Numbered from the stretch's first letter, positions 43,000-58,148 are shown. The stretch: 64,000 bases of DNA from Pratylenchus scribneri (GCA_030063045.1 JAQSEB010000101.1:186001-250000), one strand, 5' to 3'. The notes: a model not told the origin generated them from the sequence alone. Program-made: numbers and translations.

Positions 43000-44717
43000 A
43001 TATGGGAAATAATATTTGAATAAAAGTAAATTAAAATAAATAATTTCTGAAAAGCTTTATAAATTAAATGTCCGATAAATATCTAAAATTTAGAAAATAT
43101 AAAGAAAATTCAATTGAAATTATAATATTGATTTTTGTGAATATGTGCTTAAATATTTCTAAAAAATAAATTATTATCATTATTTTTTATCTAAAAATTC
43201 ATATAAATAATGTTACTTAGAATATTTTGAAAGAGAAAAATAAAAATGATCTTGATATGCTTTAATAAAAAATTTTTATTTAATTTTACCATAAAATTAT
43301 AAATTAAAAAATCAATTAAAACTTTTTAATTTGTGATAAAAATACTATGAAAATATTATTTTTTCAATACCGACAACAAAAGCAACAGCAGGATATGATC
43401 CAAAAATTTTAACCTATATCGAAATGTTGATTGAAAAACTGACATTTATTAATAAGAAGTGGATGTTATATTATCCGCGCTAACCATATTAATTTTAGTA
43501 CTGGATTTGTCGGTTTTTATGGGTAAAACAGTGACAATAATTTGCATGAATTTGGCTCATTCGATTCAATTGCAGTTGGTTAATTGACTAAATTAAAAAA
43601 TAAAAATCTGACATAAATTATTATAAAAAAATAAATAAATTTTAATTAATTAAATTTAGTTGAAATAAATGAGAATAATACTTTATTCAAAAATTACAAA
43701 TTGTTAATATTAATAATCGATTATAAAAAAAATTAAAAATACAAAAATAAATGAGAATATTAAAATAAATCTAAAGCTAAATAAAATTGTCTAATACAAA
43801 GATACTCTTGGAATCCACTCTGAGATAATATATATTTATACACATTAACACCAAAATTAGAAATTAACAATTGATTTTTAATCCATAAAATTATAAAAAA
43901 TGCTGAAAATTGTATCAAATAAAATATAAAATAAAAAATATATCAAACAAAAAATTAATAATAATAAATTTTTATCTATAATATGATTGTGATAAAATCA
44001 ACCATATTGCATAAATTTAAATAATTTTTTATCTCACCTTTTACGAATCGAATTTTCTTTAAATATATATTTTATTTTCTTTATTATTATAAAAATATTT
44101 ATAAAGAAATATAATTATACTTAATTAATTTATATAATAATTAATAATCAAATTTTAATATGTGAATTATTTAAAATATTTTAATTCTATTTATCTCACT
44201 TTTTTATAAATTATTATTTTGCTCATTTAATGCAATAAACTATCTTTCATAAATATATTAAATTAATTAAAATTATCAATATTTTTACATTATTTATAAA
44301 ATTTTATCTATTTTAGAAATACATTTGACAAGCCATTAGTGTTCCAAAATGTATAGAAAAGGGGGAGATATGTAAATTTTTTTTTCGGCAATCAACAAGT
44401 AAAAGATATTAAAAATTTTAAATTAATTGAAAAAAAAATATTGTAAATATTTTTTAATTATTATTTTAGACAATTGATAAAAAATTCTGAAAATATGATA
44501 TTAATATTTTTTCTCCTTTATATTATATTATTGAAATTCTAAATTAGCTTAAAAGGATTATAATACTATATTTATTTAAAAAATGTTATTTAATTTAATG
44601 AATATATATATATATATATCATTTTTATTTTTATAAATAAAATTTAAAAAGCTTTCTGAAAAAATAAATGATACAGAATAAAAAATAATTTATATTTATA
44701 AAAATTAATTTCGTCCG
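43000..44717. other. A+T-rich stretch with one relic
   Basis: Only 43470-43590 stands out: on the plus strand STGFVGFYG, one stop, then NLHEFGSFDSIAVG. This looks like a broken exon, with a faint likeness to jacalin-type lectin loops that I would not rely on. Otherwise nothing. Confidence 0.3.
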
Positions 44718-44977
44718 ATATTAATTCATAGATATATGATTAAATGTTGAGCAGATATTTATATAAATATGATATTTTATTTTATTTAAACGGAGATTTT
44801 AAATTCGAAATTACAAATTTATATATATTTAATTAATAAAGAATTTATACAAAAATTATTGATATTGAAGAAATATCTAAATCTAATAAATAAATGAAAT
44901 AAAAATATTAAATATTAATTTAAAAAAAATAATATTTTACTACAAATTTAATAGTCTTAAGTTAAAATTTATAATTA
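44718..44977. repeat. 260-bp direct repeat, copy 1
   Basis: Nearly identical to 46568-46827: shared blocks include ATATGATTAAATGTTGAGCA, AAACGGAGATTTTAAATTCG and ACTACAAATTTAATAGTCTT. The two copies are 1,850 bp apart in the same orientation. Confidence 0.85.
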
Positions 44978-45293
44978 AAATTAAAATAAATTTTCTTATT
45001 TGAAAGCAAAATTTTGATAATAAATTTAGAAATTCTGAATAGAGAATTATTGATAAATTTTATGATGCAATTTTATAAAAGAATGTATATTATAAAAAAT
45101 TAAATGGAATTTAATTTATAAATTATTAACTAAAGAAATAAATTCAAATAAAACAATTCCCATACAATTCATTAAAAAACAAACCCTTATTTAATCCAAT
45201 ATCAAAAACAAAGATGAAAGGAATTTGTATGTAGAACAAAGAAAAAATCATTGAGGAAGAACGTAAAAAAACTGCAAAAAATAGTAGAACGTA

Positions 45294-45671
45294 ATGGCGT
45301 CAAAATTTTTTATGAAATTTCTAAAATTAGACAATAAACCACCGATTATTTTGGAAAGAAATTTAATAAAATTAAATAAAGATATTATAAAAAATTTCGA
45401 AATAAATAAAAATAAAAATATAATAATGAATGTCAAACAAGAACTGGCCAATATTAATAGGCAATTAATCAAATTAAAACTCGGGTTATCCAAACCCACT
45501 GTCTTCCAATTTTTAACAATTAGAAACATGCTAAATTTTCTTCCGAGCCTGAAAAGGCAATTTTCTAATTTCGTGGGCCTCCATATTTTGTGGGTAAAAT
45601 GTTTATCATTGAAAAATAGATTTAAAAATCATTTATTAAAAAAATATTCTATAGAAATAATTAAAAAATAA
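45294..45671 (+). CDS. 125-aa ORF between the direct repeats
   Basis: The longest open frame of the host part of the window, between two 260-bp direct repeats. It begins MASKFFMKFLKLDNKPP and contains QELANINRQLIKLKLGLSKP and a basic end. An overlapping frame upstream also looks coding (KKLQKIVERNGVKIFYE, up to about 45332), which suggests either a frameshift or a splice. No domain is recognised. Lys/Leu/Asn/Ile richness warns that it may be chance. Confidence 0.3.
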   Translation: MASKFFMKFLKLDNKPPIILERNLIKLNKDIIKNFEINKNKNIIMNVKQELANINRQLIKLKLGLSKPTVFQFLTIRNMLNFLPSLKRQFSNFVGLHILWVKCLSLKNRFKNHLLKKYSIEIIKK

Positions 45672-46567
45672 TTTCAACTAAAAAATAGTATTTCAATAAT
45701 TTATGATGAGGGAAAAAAAAGCAAATAAAAAAATTCTTTATTATTTTAAAATAATTATAAAACATACCATCTAATAAAAATGATAAATTATTTCCTATTA
45801 ATACATATCATATATTCATTAAAATGAATAATTTTATGATCAATATACAATGGAGTAACAATGTAGAATTTATTAATTTTTGGAATTTAATAAAGAATAC
45901 AAACTAATAATAAACAATTCTATATAAAATAATTATTAAAATTAAATAAATAAAAAATAAAATTAAAATCATTTAAGAAATTGTATTTGCCAAATTTACC
46001 CCAAAAATTGAAACTGAAATATTCTCTAAAAATTTTATAAAATGATACCATATTTTTTTTAATTTCAAAGACTTTGTTTAAAATGTATTTAAAGCATCTG
46101 CTATAAAGCTTTATATAATAAAGATGGAACAAGAAATCTTCAGTCATTTTATTTTTTAAAAAAATTAATGTTTATAATTTTTATATATTATTATATAATT
46201 GGAAAAAAATAAAATTTTTCGCATATTAAATATATATTATTATAAAAAATTTAGAAAGATCTTATATTAAAAATATTGAAGTTAATTTGCTAAACTAAAT
46301 TATACAAAAGAAACGTTCTTCTAATGATATTTTTGAAAAGAGGTAAATGCATATTAAAAAGGGTATGAAATGTTAAAAAATACTTGAAAAAATTTAAATT
46401 AATAGTCAAAATGAATATCGCTTTTGTTTCATTTTCTATCACCATTTAATTCAAATGATTTAAATAAATTATTATCAAATTTATTCATATTGAATACACC
46501 TCATTTTAACTGATAAAAAATTATTTAATTAGAATATGAATGCATAATAATAATTTCATGAAAAATT

Positions 46568-46827
46568 ATATTAATTCATAAATATATGATTAAATGTTGA
46601 GCAGATATTTATATAAATATGATATTTTATTTTATTTAAACGGAGATTTTAAATTCGAAATTACAAATTTATATATATTTAATTAATAAAGAATTTATAC
46701 AAAAATTATTGATATTGAAGAAATATCAAAATCTAATAAATATATGAAATAAAAATGTTAAATATTAATTTTTAAAAAATAATATTTTACTACAAATTTA
46801 ATAGTCTTAAGTTAAAATTTATAATTA
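46568..46827. repeat. 260-bp direct repeat, copy 2
   Basis: Second copy of 44718-44977 with few differences. No TG...CA ends and no obvious target-site duplication, so an LTR assignment is not supported. Confidence 0.85.
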
Positions 46828-48253
46828 TATAAAATTAAAAAATTAGTAAAAATACTATATAAAAATTTGCCTATTAACAATAAATTTATATATTATTATT
46901 TTTTTATATGATAAAAAATAAAATATTATATTTATGAAGGAAACCTAAATGTAACGAAATAGGTTACAATACGAATTAGATAAATATTGTTGTAAATGTA
47001 CACGAATTCAACCATTTTCAAATTCCATTGTGGATGCAATGAAAATAATAACATTAAATTATTAAAAAAATATTAATATTTATCAAGTTCTTTATAAAAA
47101 ATTAAAATTTAATTTAAATAAAATATCACCTATATTTTATTGATAATTTACAAAATACTTAATCAATCAAATTATATTCTCAATAGTATATGAATTCTCA
47201 ATTTAAATAATAAATTATAAAATTACTATAAAACAAAAATTCAGAAAAAATATTCGCTGATAAAATAAAAACCACAACTGCAATTTAGTTCTTATAAAAT
47301 TTAAAAATAATATTTCAAAAAGAAAGCATAATTTTCAATTTAAAAAAGTATGAAACAAATAAATTGAAAAAATATTAAATAAAATGAATCATAAAAATTA
47401 TGATAATTTCAAATAAAAGAAGAATCTAATAAATTTTAAAAAATACAAGAAATAAAGTTAAAGAAATATAATGTATATTAAATTGGCGAATGGCAATGCA
47501 ATGCAAAAAAATCATAAAATATTTCATTAAATTAAATTAAAAAAATTAACTTAAGAAAATTTTGATTAACATAAATTAATTTAGAAAAAAATTAATTCAA
47601 ATTATTTAATTTAAAAATCGGAATTGCAGGTATCTACATTTTTATTCTGAATAAATTTCTTCAGATTCAAATTCCATCGATAATGTAATATATCTTTATA
47701 AAAATGAATACGTAATAATTCTTGAATGATTTAAATTATTAAAAAGATGAATTATTTTTTAAAGAAAATATTAAGCTATACCCAATAAATATTTTTTATT
47801 TATTAATCAAATTGATATCGGCAAATTGGATATCTTGACATTAAGGCCTATAAGCGGCCATAGAGCTTCCCAAGAACAATAACATTATATGGAAAAATGA
47901 TTGAATTTATATTTATGTTCTTTGGAAATGGAATAAATTACTTAAATAGATGTATTTTCAGATAATAATTATAGAAATAGAAAATATATATAATAAATTT
48001 ATACAAAGCATTAATTTTAGAATTGAAATAAGAATATAATAATATTCTGGAAATGATTATTTTTTGAATTAAGATTTTAATATGATATATTGCATCTTAT
48101 TTTTTTCATTAAAAAAAAGAATTAATAAAATATATCAAATTCATGGTCCAAATATTTAAAAAGCATGAATTCTAAAATTTCTAATGAATTAGCTAATGCA
48201 TAAATAAATATTAAATTAATATATCAAATTTATTTAATTTCAAATTTTAACAG

Positions 48254-48494
48254 GGGAGAAATTTTTCCATATTCGACACATCATCATCAGAGCTTGCAGC
48301 ACCAATGTGTTCTCCGCGAATTTCCTAGAATGTTATAGAAGATGAAATGTCTTCAAGCAAAAAGAAGAAAGACACAAAAAGGAAAAAAGCATAAACAATC
48401 ATCGGCATCTGAAGAAAAAGATGATGTTTGTGATGTTTGGAAACATAACAATGAATATCATCAAAGTCTACCGCACACAAATTGTTACAATTAA
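48254..48494 (+). other. Coding-like island with three successive open frames
   Basis: After acceptor TTAACAG, a frame reads NFSIFDTSSSELAAPMCSPR to a stop. From 48332 a second frame reads NVIEDEMSSSKKKKDTKRKK to a stop, like a nuclear-signal tail. A third, from ATG 48342, runs 50 codons to 48494. The region is clearly richer in G+C than its surroundings, but which frame is used cannot be decided. The minus-strand ORF here looks like a shadow. Confidence 0.3.
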
Positions 48495-50208
48495 TGAATA
48501 ATGATATATAATTTACATAAATAATTAAATTAAATAAATAAAACGTTGTCAAATATATTAATTATAATGAATATGATTAATTTATTAAATAAAATTATAT
48601 TGTGAAAATTATATAATTAAAGGAATCTATAATTTGTAATATAATAAATATATCAAACTCCCAAAAAATTCTTCATACCTAAAAACAGAACAAAGAATAT
48701 TTCCCATTTTTTTCGGACAAATCGTTATCGTTATCACGACAACAATGGAAAAATTGATATGGCTGAGCTATTAATTTGACTAGAAAATAAAAAAATGAAA
48801 ATATAAATTCATTGCATAAGAAAATTTGCGACGAGCCACAGAGAACATAAGAAAAAATTCAAAAAATATTTAATTGAAATAATTATGAAAAGTGAAACTT
48901 GGCACAGTTTAAAGATATAAAAACAATAAAACCATTCAATAGCAATTCAACTCTTTATCAAATGGTTAACGACAATTCTTTAATCTTAATTTTTCATAGA
49001 GATTAATAAAAAAATAAATTAAAATTAACTTTACTAATTATAATAAGAAAGAGTTAATAAAAATTCCGAAAAAAATGTTTCATATTAATAATAATTATGT
49101 CGCTAAAAATTCAATTAGTGGGCTTTAAGCAAATCATCAAATTTTGGCCGTCCATTCCTGGTATGATTTTACAATTTTTAAATTTAAATTTTTTGTATGA
49201 GCATGAAATGATACTTGCATAAAATTTTATTACCAAAGTTCCTTATAGAAATAAAAATTTGGAACCATTTTAATTTTTTATATCATTTAAAAATTATTTT
49301 AAAGACTTATATCTAAACTGAATTACATGATCAAATTAAAGCATTCTTTGAAGGGGAATTTTTGAAAAATCCATATTTACATATAAATAAATTAAAAATA
49401 ATCATAAAAATAAATTAAATTAACGATTTAAAGAAAATTAAAAATTTGAATTTATTAAAATATTAATTAAATTTACCATATTTATAAATTATTTTACTAA
49501 ATTATTTTCGAACAACTGGTATTAAAATTAAATGATATCAATTGCTCAATGCACTTCTAAATTTTTATTATAATTTTAAACTACATAATATAAATCATAA
49601 AATTAATGATTGATAAAAAAATTTACATATAATGCTAAATGAAGTTGAAAAAAAAACAAAATTGATATCATTGATAATTTTGAATAGCAAGATGAATATC
49701 ATAAAAATGATCTAGATAAATTTAGGCAAATGACAACAATGTGACATTAAAATTAGAAAGATATGAAAAATGTTTTTACGAAAAATGAATAAATTATAGA
49801 TTGTTTTATAGTTCTAGATAAAAATATATATTCCATGATATGAATATTATTATTATTATTATAAAGAATTTGAAATTATGAACTATTAATTATCCTTAAC
49901 TAACAATACAATATTTGTTGCAACCTCCTCATTCAATACGACCTCTAAAATAAATCTAACTCAAGTAGTAAAAGAAATTCAACAAAAATTTTATATAGCT
50001 ATTAATAAAGATTAGTTACGGGATAAAAGAAAAATAATTTAATAATAATTATAAATTATTTTATAAAATATAAAATATTATAATACATTCAATAAAAAAA
50101 TTAAATATTAAAAATTAAAATAATTTCAAATACTTTCGAATATAAATTAAAAAAGGCCTATATATATATTAATATGTGTATTAATCGTCGTGTTAAATAG
50201 AAGCTTTT

Positions 50209-50412
50209 TTAAATATAAAAGATAATAATAATCAAAATAAATATTTTTGCATTTTTGAGCAATTGAACCTTATCATGATGTTGGTTTGGAAGATGAGGAT
50301 GAAGCGGTGCGCTAGATGTGTTTGGAGGGTCAGGGGTATAATCAATCCATAGTGGAAATGCCGCCCACACCATTGGCCAAGTTAAATAACTTTTCATTTT
50401 CATTGATTGCAT
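50209..50412 (-). CDS. Possible secreted-protein exon (67-aa ORF)
   Basis: ATG at 50412 or at the inner Mets (50403, 50397). The peptide has an aromatic/hydrophobic start (MKSYLTWPMVWAAFPLW) followed by a Pro/His-rich stretch (YTPDPPNTSSAPLHPHLP). The last 15 residues revert to Ile/Phe background, so the true exon may end earlier. No family is recognised. Confidence 0.35.
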   Translation of the reverse strand: MQSMKMKSYLTWPMVWAAFPLWIDYTPDPPNTSSAPLHPHLPNQHHDKVQLLKNAKIFILIIIIFYI

Positions 50413-52756
50413 TTAATATTTGAAAAAAATTTTAAATGAATCTACAAAGTTCAGTGCTATGTTATAAGAAATATAAAAATATTTATTTAATATAAAATTT
50501 AAAACCCAAATAATATATAAATATGAAATTAAAAATTAAAATAAAAAAATAATGAATAAATTTATAAATTATATATTTTTAAATTTGTTAATTGTACAAA
50601 AATAGAATTAGTAATTTTATATAGAAATTAATACCGAAGAAAGACAACCAGTACATAAAGTCTAAGAATTGTTATAATAATATTTAACTAAATAATTGAA
50701 ATTCTAAAAAAAATTATAACAAATATAGTAAATAAAATGAAATTGTTTTAACTAGAAAAATCGAAATATTTAAAAAAAAACACAATAAATCGAAAAAAAG
50801 AAATAAGTTAAAAAATAGAATTCAAAAATTTTATTGCAAAAAACTTTAAGAAAATATACTAAACAAAAAAAATTAAATTAAGCCTGATCATACAAAATTA
50901 AAAATTAATCAAAAATTCATTTAATTTATTTATAAATTTAAAAAAAATATATCGATTTTAAAAGAAATTTGTAAAATAATAAATATAGAAAGCATATCTA
51001 TAAGTTCATAGATTGAACACGACCATGACTAACTACATATAACATTTAAAAATTCTCTAAAATAATGTAATCAAAAATTATTTAATTTAAAGCATAAAAT
51101 AATTATATAATAAAATTAATGTTTCTAACAATTGAGCTAACATTGGAAACTGAAAAAGTTCATAAATTTTTCTAATTAAAAAATTTGAATTATATTATAA
51201 AAATAATTTTTTATTAATTTTAAAAATAGTTAAATTCTTATAATTATATTTTTCTAAATAATTTATTTAAATTTTAATCATTTATTTAATCAAAAATTCA
51301 TAAAAAATTACTAAAAATTTTTTTTAAATATTTTAATACTATTCTTCAAATTATGGCCATTCGAGAAAAAGTTGTAAAATATTCTAAAATGACTGAATAG
51401 GAAAGTTAATAAATTATTGGACTCCCAACTCATTCTTTTGATTGTTAATCAACTAATTTTAATTATATAAAGAAGAATCCTTATAAAAAACGATAATTTA
51501 TTCATATTTGGTAACAGAAATAAATAAATAGATAAAATTAAAAAGTAATTATTAAGATGTGAAAAATAAAAGATATGATATTTCTGTGAATAAAAATTTA
51601 TTATTTAAATTAAAAATTTTAATATTTAAATATCTAACATTAATGGATAATGAAAAACATATTGGGCCTACATTGCATGAATATCTTTCAGCAAATAAAT
51701 TATTTTTAATGCTTATAATATTTAATTTAATTTAATATAAAAATAATAATATTGAATATATTTTAAATTGACTATTTTTTCCAGATTATATAATTAGAAG
51801 TAAATTCATAAAAATCTTCGACGATATAAAAATACAGTCGAAAATTTAAATTTTTAATAATTAGAAAAATGTAACAATTTTAATAAATAAATTAAATAAC
51901 AATTTGTAACAAAAAAAACAAATATTTTTAAAATTGAAACCTTTTATTAAAAAATTTTAATAGTATTTTTAAATGCATCGAAAACTATGAAAATAATATA
52001 TTATTTATATAAAATAAAATTATTATATTATTTAAAAGTTAACCTGCTAAATCGCCGTCCATTCTTTGGAGAAGTGATTCTAGTGAAAAAATTGCGAAAA
52101 TATGCCTAAATAATTAATGAATACGCAACTGATTTTATTGGATGGGATGAAGATTAATTTGATGGATTTATGATGAAATTTTTTGATAATTATATTATAG
52201 TTAGGAAGTGGGAAAAATAAAAAAAAAATTAAATAATATTTTCATCAAATAAAAATTGATTTACAAAAAAAAGAATCATATAAAAATTAAAGAAAAAATT
52301 ACAATTACATTAAACTTCCATATAATTTCTCTAGAAGTAGAAGATTATATTCACTGTTTGGATCTATAAAAATATATATAATAATTTCAAATTAAATTAA
52401 TTCAATTAAAATAATGATTATATTCACAAAGATTTGCAAATTTGTATAATATTATAAAAAAAATTTATTAAAAATAATTATTAAATTAAAAATATTATTG
52501 ATAGACATATAATTTTAATCAACAATATAAAAATGCAAAAATATTAAATTATCATTTTTATAATTTTATTAGATAGATGAAGAATTATATAATAAAATTA
52601 ATATTAAAAAACAATAAAAAATATTTATGCAAAATTAAATTAAGACAATATTTAGGCATAAAATTATTTAAAAATACGTATTTTTCCTCAAAATTTCAAT
52701 ATGCTTGTTTTTGCAAAAAAATAATGATAAATTTAGTCAAACAATTCACTAATTAG

Positions 52757-52917
52757 CTATCAAAAAAATAAATATTATAAATAATTTTATTGATTTCTGT
52801 TATGATGGAGCTAGTATTGAATTCTATGATTTACTAAAACCGCAAAATAATTTATGTTCAAATATTCAAGTGATCCAAGGGCAAAATAATTTCAGAGTTT
52901 ATATCTACAGATCTTAA
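52757..52917 (+). CDS. Possible terminal exon of an unrecognised host gene
   Basis: An open frame without Met, ending TAA at 52917, with FCYDGASIEFYDLLKPQNN and VIQGQNNFRVYIYRS. Residue use is coding-like. A weak DGA-centred likeness to the exon at 27970 may be chance. The acceptor is not clear. Confidence 0.35.
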
Positions 52918-54519
52918 ATGGACTAACTGATGTTGTTGTTGATAAATAATTTAATTATAGACTTGTTCATTTAATTCCGTAATCACCATTAACTTGGAAT
53001 TGGAGTAACATCAGCCATTTCATGATTTTCCCTTGCTGCTGGAGATTATTTTTTCAATTAAATATTTTAAGCCATTGAAACGATAATTAAATAATTTCAA
53101 TATCTTTTAACGGAGTGTATAATAAGAGACTGCAAAAAATAATAATAATTCATTTTAAAATTAATAAAGAAAATTTGATGTAAGATAAAAAATAAAAAAT
53201 GAAATAATATGTAAAAAATTAAAAATTAAATATAAAAATTAAAATTTAAAAAAATATTGTTGCGCAAATATATAGACTGATCTTTCGACATGGATAAAAA
53301 CATCCTATGAGTTAATATTTATTTAAAATGTGAATAATCTAATCTTGTAAATATTGAAAAGTATTATTCGAGTTGAATTCTTCGAAACAGAAGATGATTT
53401 CAACGTCTTAAATAAACTATTCATTTATGATGCCATAAAAAATAAATAGTTTTAAGAATTAAAAGATATAAGAATAATAGCAATGCCTCATAATAAAAAA
53501 TTAAAGACATTATGTAATGGCAAAATAAACTTCATTGATTAATGATTTTATAAATATATTTAATAATAATTTATGTATCCCCTGTTTTACATTAAATAAA
53601 ATTACTTCTTCTGGAATTGAATAATTAAAAACTACTAATATTCAAGTAAGAAATGTGAATTGATGAATTTTAAAAAATAATTTTGCTAAAACTCATGAGA
53701 GAGAATTGATATTCAATAATTTTTATTATTAAAAATAATAAAATGGAATAAGAATATATCTTTAATTAAATAATTTTAAAATTTATTCTGAGTGAATACC
53801 ACAAAACGTAAAAAATTTTTGCTTCAAAGGAGCATCGGGAGTTGACAAATCGGCAAAAATTCATATTCATAAAAAATAAGGACAGAAAATTTTATTTTAG
53901 AAATTAAAATGCAATTATTTTTTTCAAAATGGGAATTAAATTATGCAAATATTTTTATGAAATGATAATTAAATTTAAATGTCAATTTATTTTATTAAGT
54001 AAAGAGAATATAAAAATAAACAAATGTGGAGCACTTTCCTCAAAAATCATTATTTGAATTAGAATAGGATCATTATAACGATGCTTCATCAGAAAAAAAT
54101 CACAATTGATAAATATTTAATAAATTAATTATAAATTTAAATATTCTATTATATTGGAAATGAATACAAAGAATTGCTAGTGAATATTAGATTTAATAAA
54201 AAAGATGTAATGCGAAAAATTTACTTAAAAATAATTAGATAAATAAAATTAAAAAAATATTATTTTATTCAAATAACACTATTCAGCGAGAAATGATAAT
54301 TACATCGAACAGCAAAATTGGTGGCGTGGACAGGGAAAGCAATGGCTCTTAATTTTTTTCCTGTATTATATGGAGAAAAATAAAAATATTTTAAAAAAAT
54401 TTTAAGAATTACCTTATAAATTTTATGATTATTTCGAATAATATCAAATTCTGAATTATGGCAAGCATCTGGATAATATTGAAAAGAAATCGAGTAAAAT
54501 TAATTTTAATAAAAAAAGC

Positions 54520-54800
54520 CTTCTACATAAAATATCTATTCAATATAATTTAAATTTTTGTTTATTAAGAGTTTCAAAACGTAGAGCTACATCTGGTATT
54601 TCAGATCCAGATTCAAATTTAAAATTTCCATTTGAGTGGGAATTAAATGAAGCCATGTATGTAAATTTCCGTTTTTTTTTAAAATTTTTTTAAAGATTAT
54701 TTTACGTTTTTACTAAAGGAAGAGGAATTAATCGGAAATTATTTTAAAATGAAAAAATATTCGATGCTAAAGATTGGCCCAATGATGAACAAGTTTAGCG
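54520..54800 (+). CDS. Two possible exons of a host gene
   Basis: The first segment (about 54583-54658) encodes RATSGISDPDSNLKFPFEWE and runs to a GTATGT donor. The second (about 54745-54800) contains IFDAKDWPNDEQV before a TAG. Residues are clearly coding-like; the join phase was not resolved and no family is recognised. Confidence 0.35.
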
Positions 54801-55882
54801 CTTAACTACGAAAGTATTTTATTAATTTATTTGCATTCCTTTTTTTGTTAATTTATAACAATATTATTTTATGATTGATAAATAAATTAAAATAAATTAT
54901 AAATTTTACATTTATCATTAATAAATAATGCTTAGTGGATATGGAAATTATTATATATCGAAAAATTTAAAAAAATGATAAAGTAAATTTATACAGATTA
55001 TGAAATAATCAATAGTGAATAAAACTAAATCTAATTTATATTTATTTTTAAAATAATGTTATTTTTATAAAAAATTAAAAACACTAAGCTATCATTATCA
55101 TTCTGAAGATATTTAAAGAAAATAATATATTATTTGTATTCTAAAAGAGCGCAATTTTGAGAAAACTTTTCGAATAATTTTTTTCCAATATTTTTTTTAA
55201 AAATATTTTGGGAAGTAATCTCCCTAACGTGAAGAATAAAAAGATGGCACCGATAAAAATGTAGAAATAAAATTTCGACATAAATCCTTTAATTTTCTCT
55301 TCAGAATTATGAATAATGACAGAATATAATCAAAAATCATTTTAAAATTAAAAAGTTGTGAAAATTTTTTGAACAAAATTCCAAAAAAAGATTGAATAAA
55401 TCTCAACGGTGAAAATGAATTTAATAAATAATAAATAAATATGAAAAAAAAAAATAAAATGTGGAAATAACAATTTAAGGCCTAAGTAAAAATAAAAAAT
55501 TTAATTCCTAATCAAAAAAATAATGAAAATAATAAAATATTCGATTAAATTAATAGAACAAAATTAGCCAATAAAAAAGTATTTTTAATTTATATTAAAA
55601 ATTATATTTATATTCTATATGATAAGATTGAATTATTGAAATAACAGAAAGATATAATATAAAAAATTTTAAAATATATATGATTTAAAATTTTTAAATA
55701 ATTATAAATTTCTATATTCTGTTTCATTAATCAAATTACATAATTTAAAATAAAATTTAATGGAAGATAATTAAAGAATTTCCCCTAAAAATCTAAAAAA
55801 TAGAAATAAAATATTTCAATGATATTTAATAACAGATTTGATTTATAATTCAGATAATTTATATAATGGAGATTTTTTAAAA

Positions 55883-55956
55883 ATGCCTATAAATGAACAA
55901 AAATTTAATTTACTTAATTTTCATCCTAATCAATATATTGATCAAATAAAATTTAG
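55883..55956 (+). CDS. Possible first exon (MPINEQ...)
   Basis: ATG followed by MPINEQKFNLLNFHPNQYID and a consensus-like donor (TTTAG/GTAGAA) in phase 2. No downstream exon was identified. Confidence 0.3.
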
Positions 55957-58148
55957 GTAGAATTCAAAATTTGATATTATTATTGTAATATTAAAAGAAA
56001 AGTAAAACTTTATTTCAATTTTGAAATAAAAATATAACATTATAATAATTATATATTATAGGAACCAAAATTTATTACTGATTTTATTATAATTATTCTT
56101 AATTTAATTTTTTTTAATATTAAATTCAAGAAATTGAAGGGAATGGCGGATGCAAAATAGGTATATATCGAATACGATAGAGATTGTTATTTTTAAAGCA
56201 AAAATTTTTCTTTTAGTAATGGATGATTGCCTTCCAAATATTGTCAAATCTTCCTCCCTATATCGCCGTTTCTATAATATCACAACATGAGAGATGCAAA
56301 AAAGAAAATCAAAAATTGAAAAATTTTATTTTTTAAAAGGATTTATTTAAGGATTTATACCATCTAAAAAGGATCCAATTTACTGGTCATTTAACATAAT
56401 CTTCGCAACTATTTATATAAATTAAATTAACCACAAAAATATATAAAAAAACTATAATCAGAAAATTTTTATTACATGATCTTATATTCATCCTATAAAT
56501 TTTAAAAAATTGAATTTTAATAAAATCTGATAAAATAGTTAAATATATTTAAATTATAAAATATAAAATATAAAAATAAAGAATTTTAATTTTCTCTGAA
56601 GAAATAAAAAACATTTTTTATCATAAAAATAGAACTTTATCATATTTAATTAACTTATTTCAGGGCCGTTAACTACTGATATCTATAGAGGCATAAAACA
56701 TTTTAGTCAATTCTAAATTTCATTTTTTACATAAATAATTTTAAAATATATCTTAAAAATTTGTTAATGCAATATTGCGATATCGTAAAAATTTCTGAAA
56801 TTTATTGATATTTTTAATTTTAAAACTATATATAAATTTAATGATAAATTATAAAAGATAAATAAAAAATAAATTAAATTGTTAAATTTTTTCTAATAGC
56901 TTGAATAACTGTTTTTAATTTAAATTTTAATTAGTTTAATAACAACTGCTGACATTTTGATAATAGATAATTCTAGATGCTAATTAAAAATACAGAAGAA
57001 AGAGTATTTTAATAAATTTGACATTAAAATTCATAAAATATAAATAAATCAACAAATACTTATATTTATATAAAAAAAGTAAATGTAAATATTTTATAAA
57101 CAATCGATAAATGGTTATATAGAAAATTTAATTAAATTGATTCTTAAAATTAAATGGTAAACAATATCATGAATTTATAGTTAAATCATCCTTTTAATGA
57201 TGCGGAAGATTATGGGCAGATAATTCAAGAATATTGCAATGAACAATATTTATTCTAAATCGGAAAATTATAGAATCATATAATGATTTAATTTTTAAAA
57301 TAAAAATTGCGTTAAAAAGGAATTTAATAATTCTTGAATATAAAATAAAAATTTATCTTATAAATGGAAAGATATAAAAATTATATGACTTTGTATCTTT
57401 TATTTTTATGTAATTTCCCAAGAAAGATATTGCTCGGCAAGCAATGAAGGAATTAAAATGGAGGAAGGATTGATCTAAATGAAGATTACTGTCAACCTTG
57501 AGAAATATTTGAAAAAAAAGAGTAAAGGATTGGAGGACGAGAGTAGAAATAAATAGTAAAAATTTTAAAGAAGGAATAAGCATTATAAATAAATAAATAA
57601 ATAAATAATATATAAATAGTTATTTGTCATTAAAATCTAATAAAATAAAATTAATATTTAATTTAAATCTTATTAAAAATTTGATTAACATAAATAAATT
57701 TAAATCATCTATTATATAAAATAAGTTCTGTCTTTTATGTATGTATTTTTAATAAAAAATAGCTCTGCTCATTATGAATGAGAAAATATATATCGCGATA
57801 AATAACATCGCTTTTGACATCCATCATTCATTTTTCAAAATGAAAAACATTAAATTTTCTTTAATAAAATCTTTTTTTTCTTAGTAAAATTTAAACAATG
57901 GAAAATAAAATATAAAAAATTTAAAAAATTATTTGATATAATTAATAGTTAAATGTTAGTAAAGAAATTTATATCGGCAATTTTCAACTATTATGAAAAC
58001 TTAATTTTTTAACAATAAATTAAAAATAAAATAAAATAAATAAATAATATAAGAATTTAGTATTTTATTTTTATAAATTTGTAAATAATTTAAAAATTGT
58101 CAAAATGCATTATAATAACTTTTCATTTATGAACAAGTCTTTATCTAG

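Noticed and set aside
44718..46827. LTR retrotransposon
   Set aside because: No TG/CA ends, primer-binding site, polypurine tract or reverse transcriptase.
48325..48552. 75-aa minus-strand ORF
   Set aside because: Leu/Phe/Ser-rich translation opposite a Lys/Glu-rich plus-strand island; most likely a shadow.
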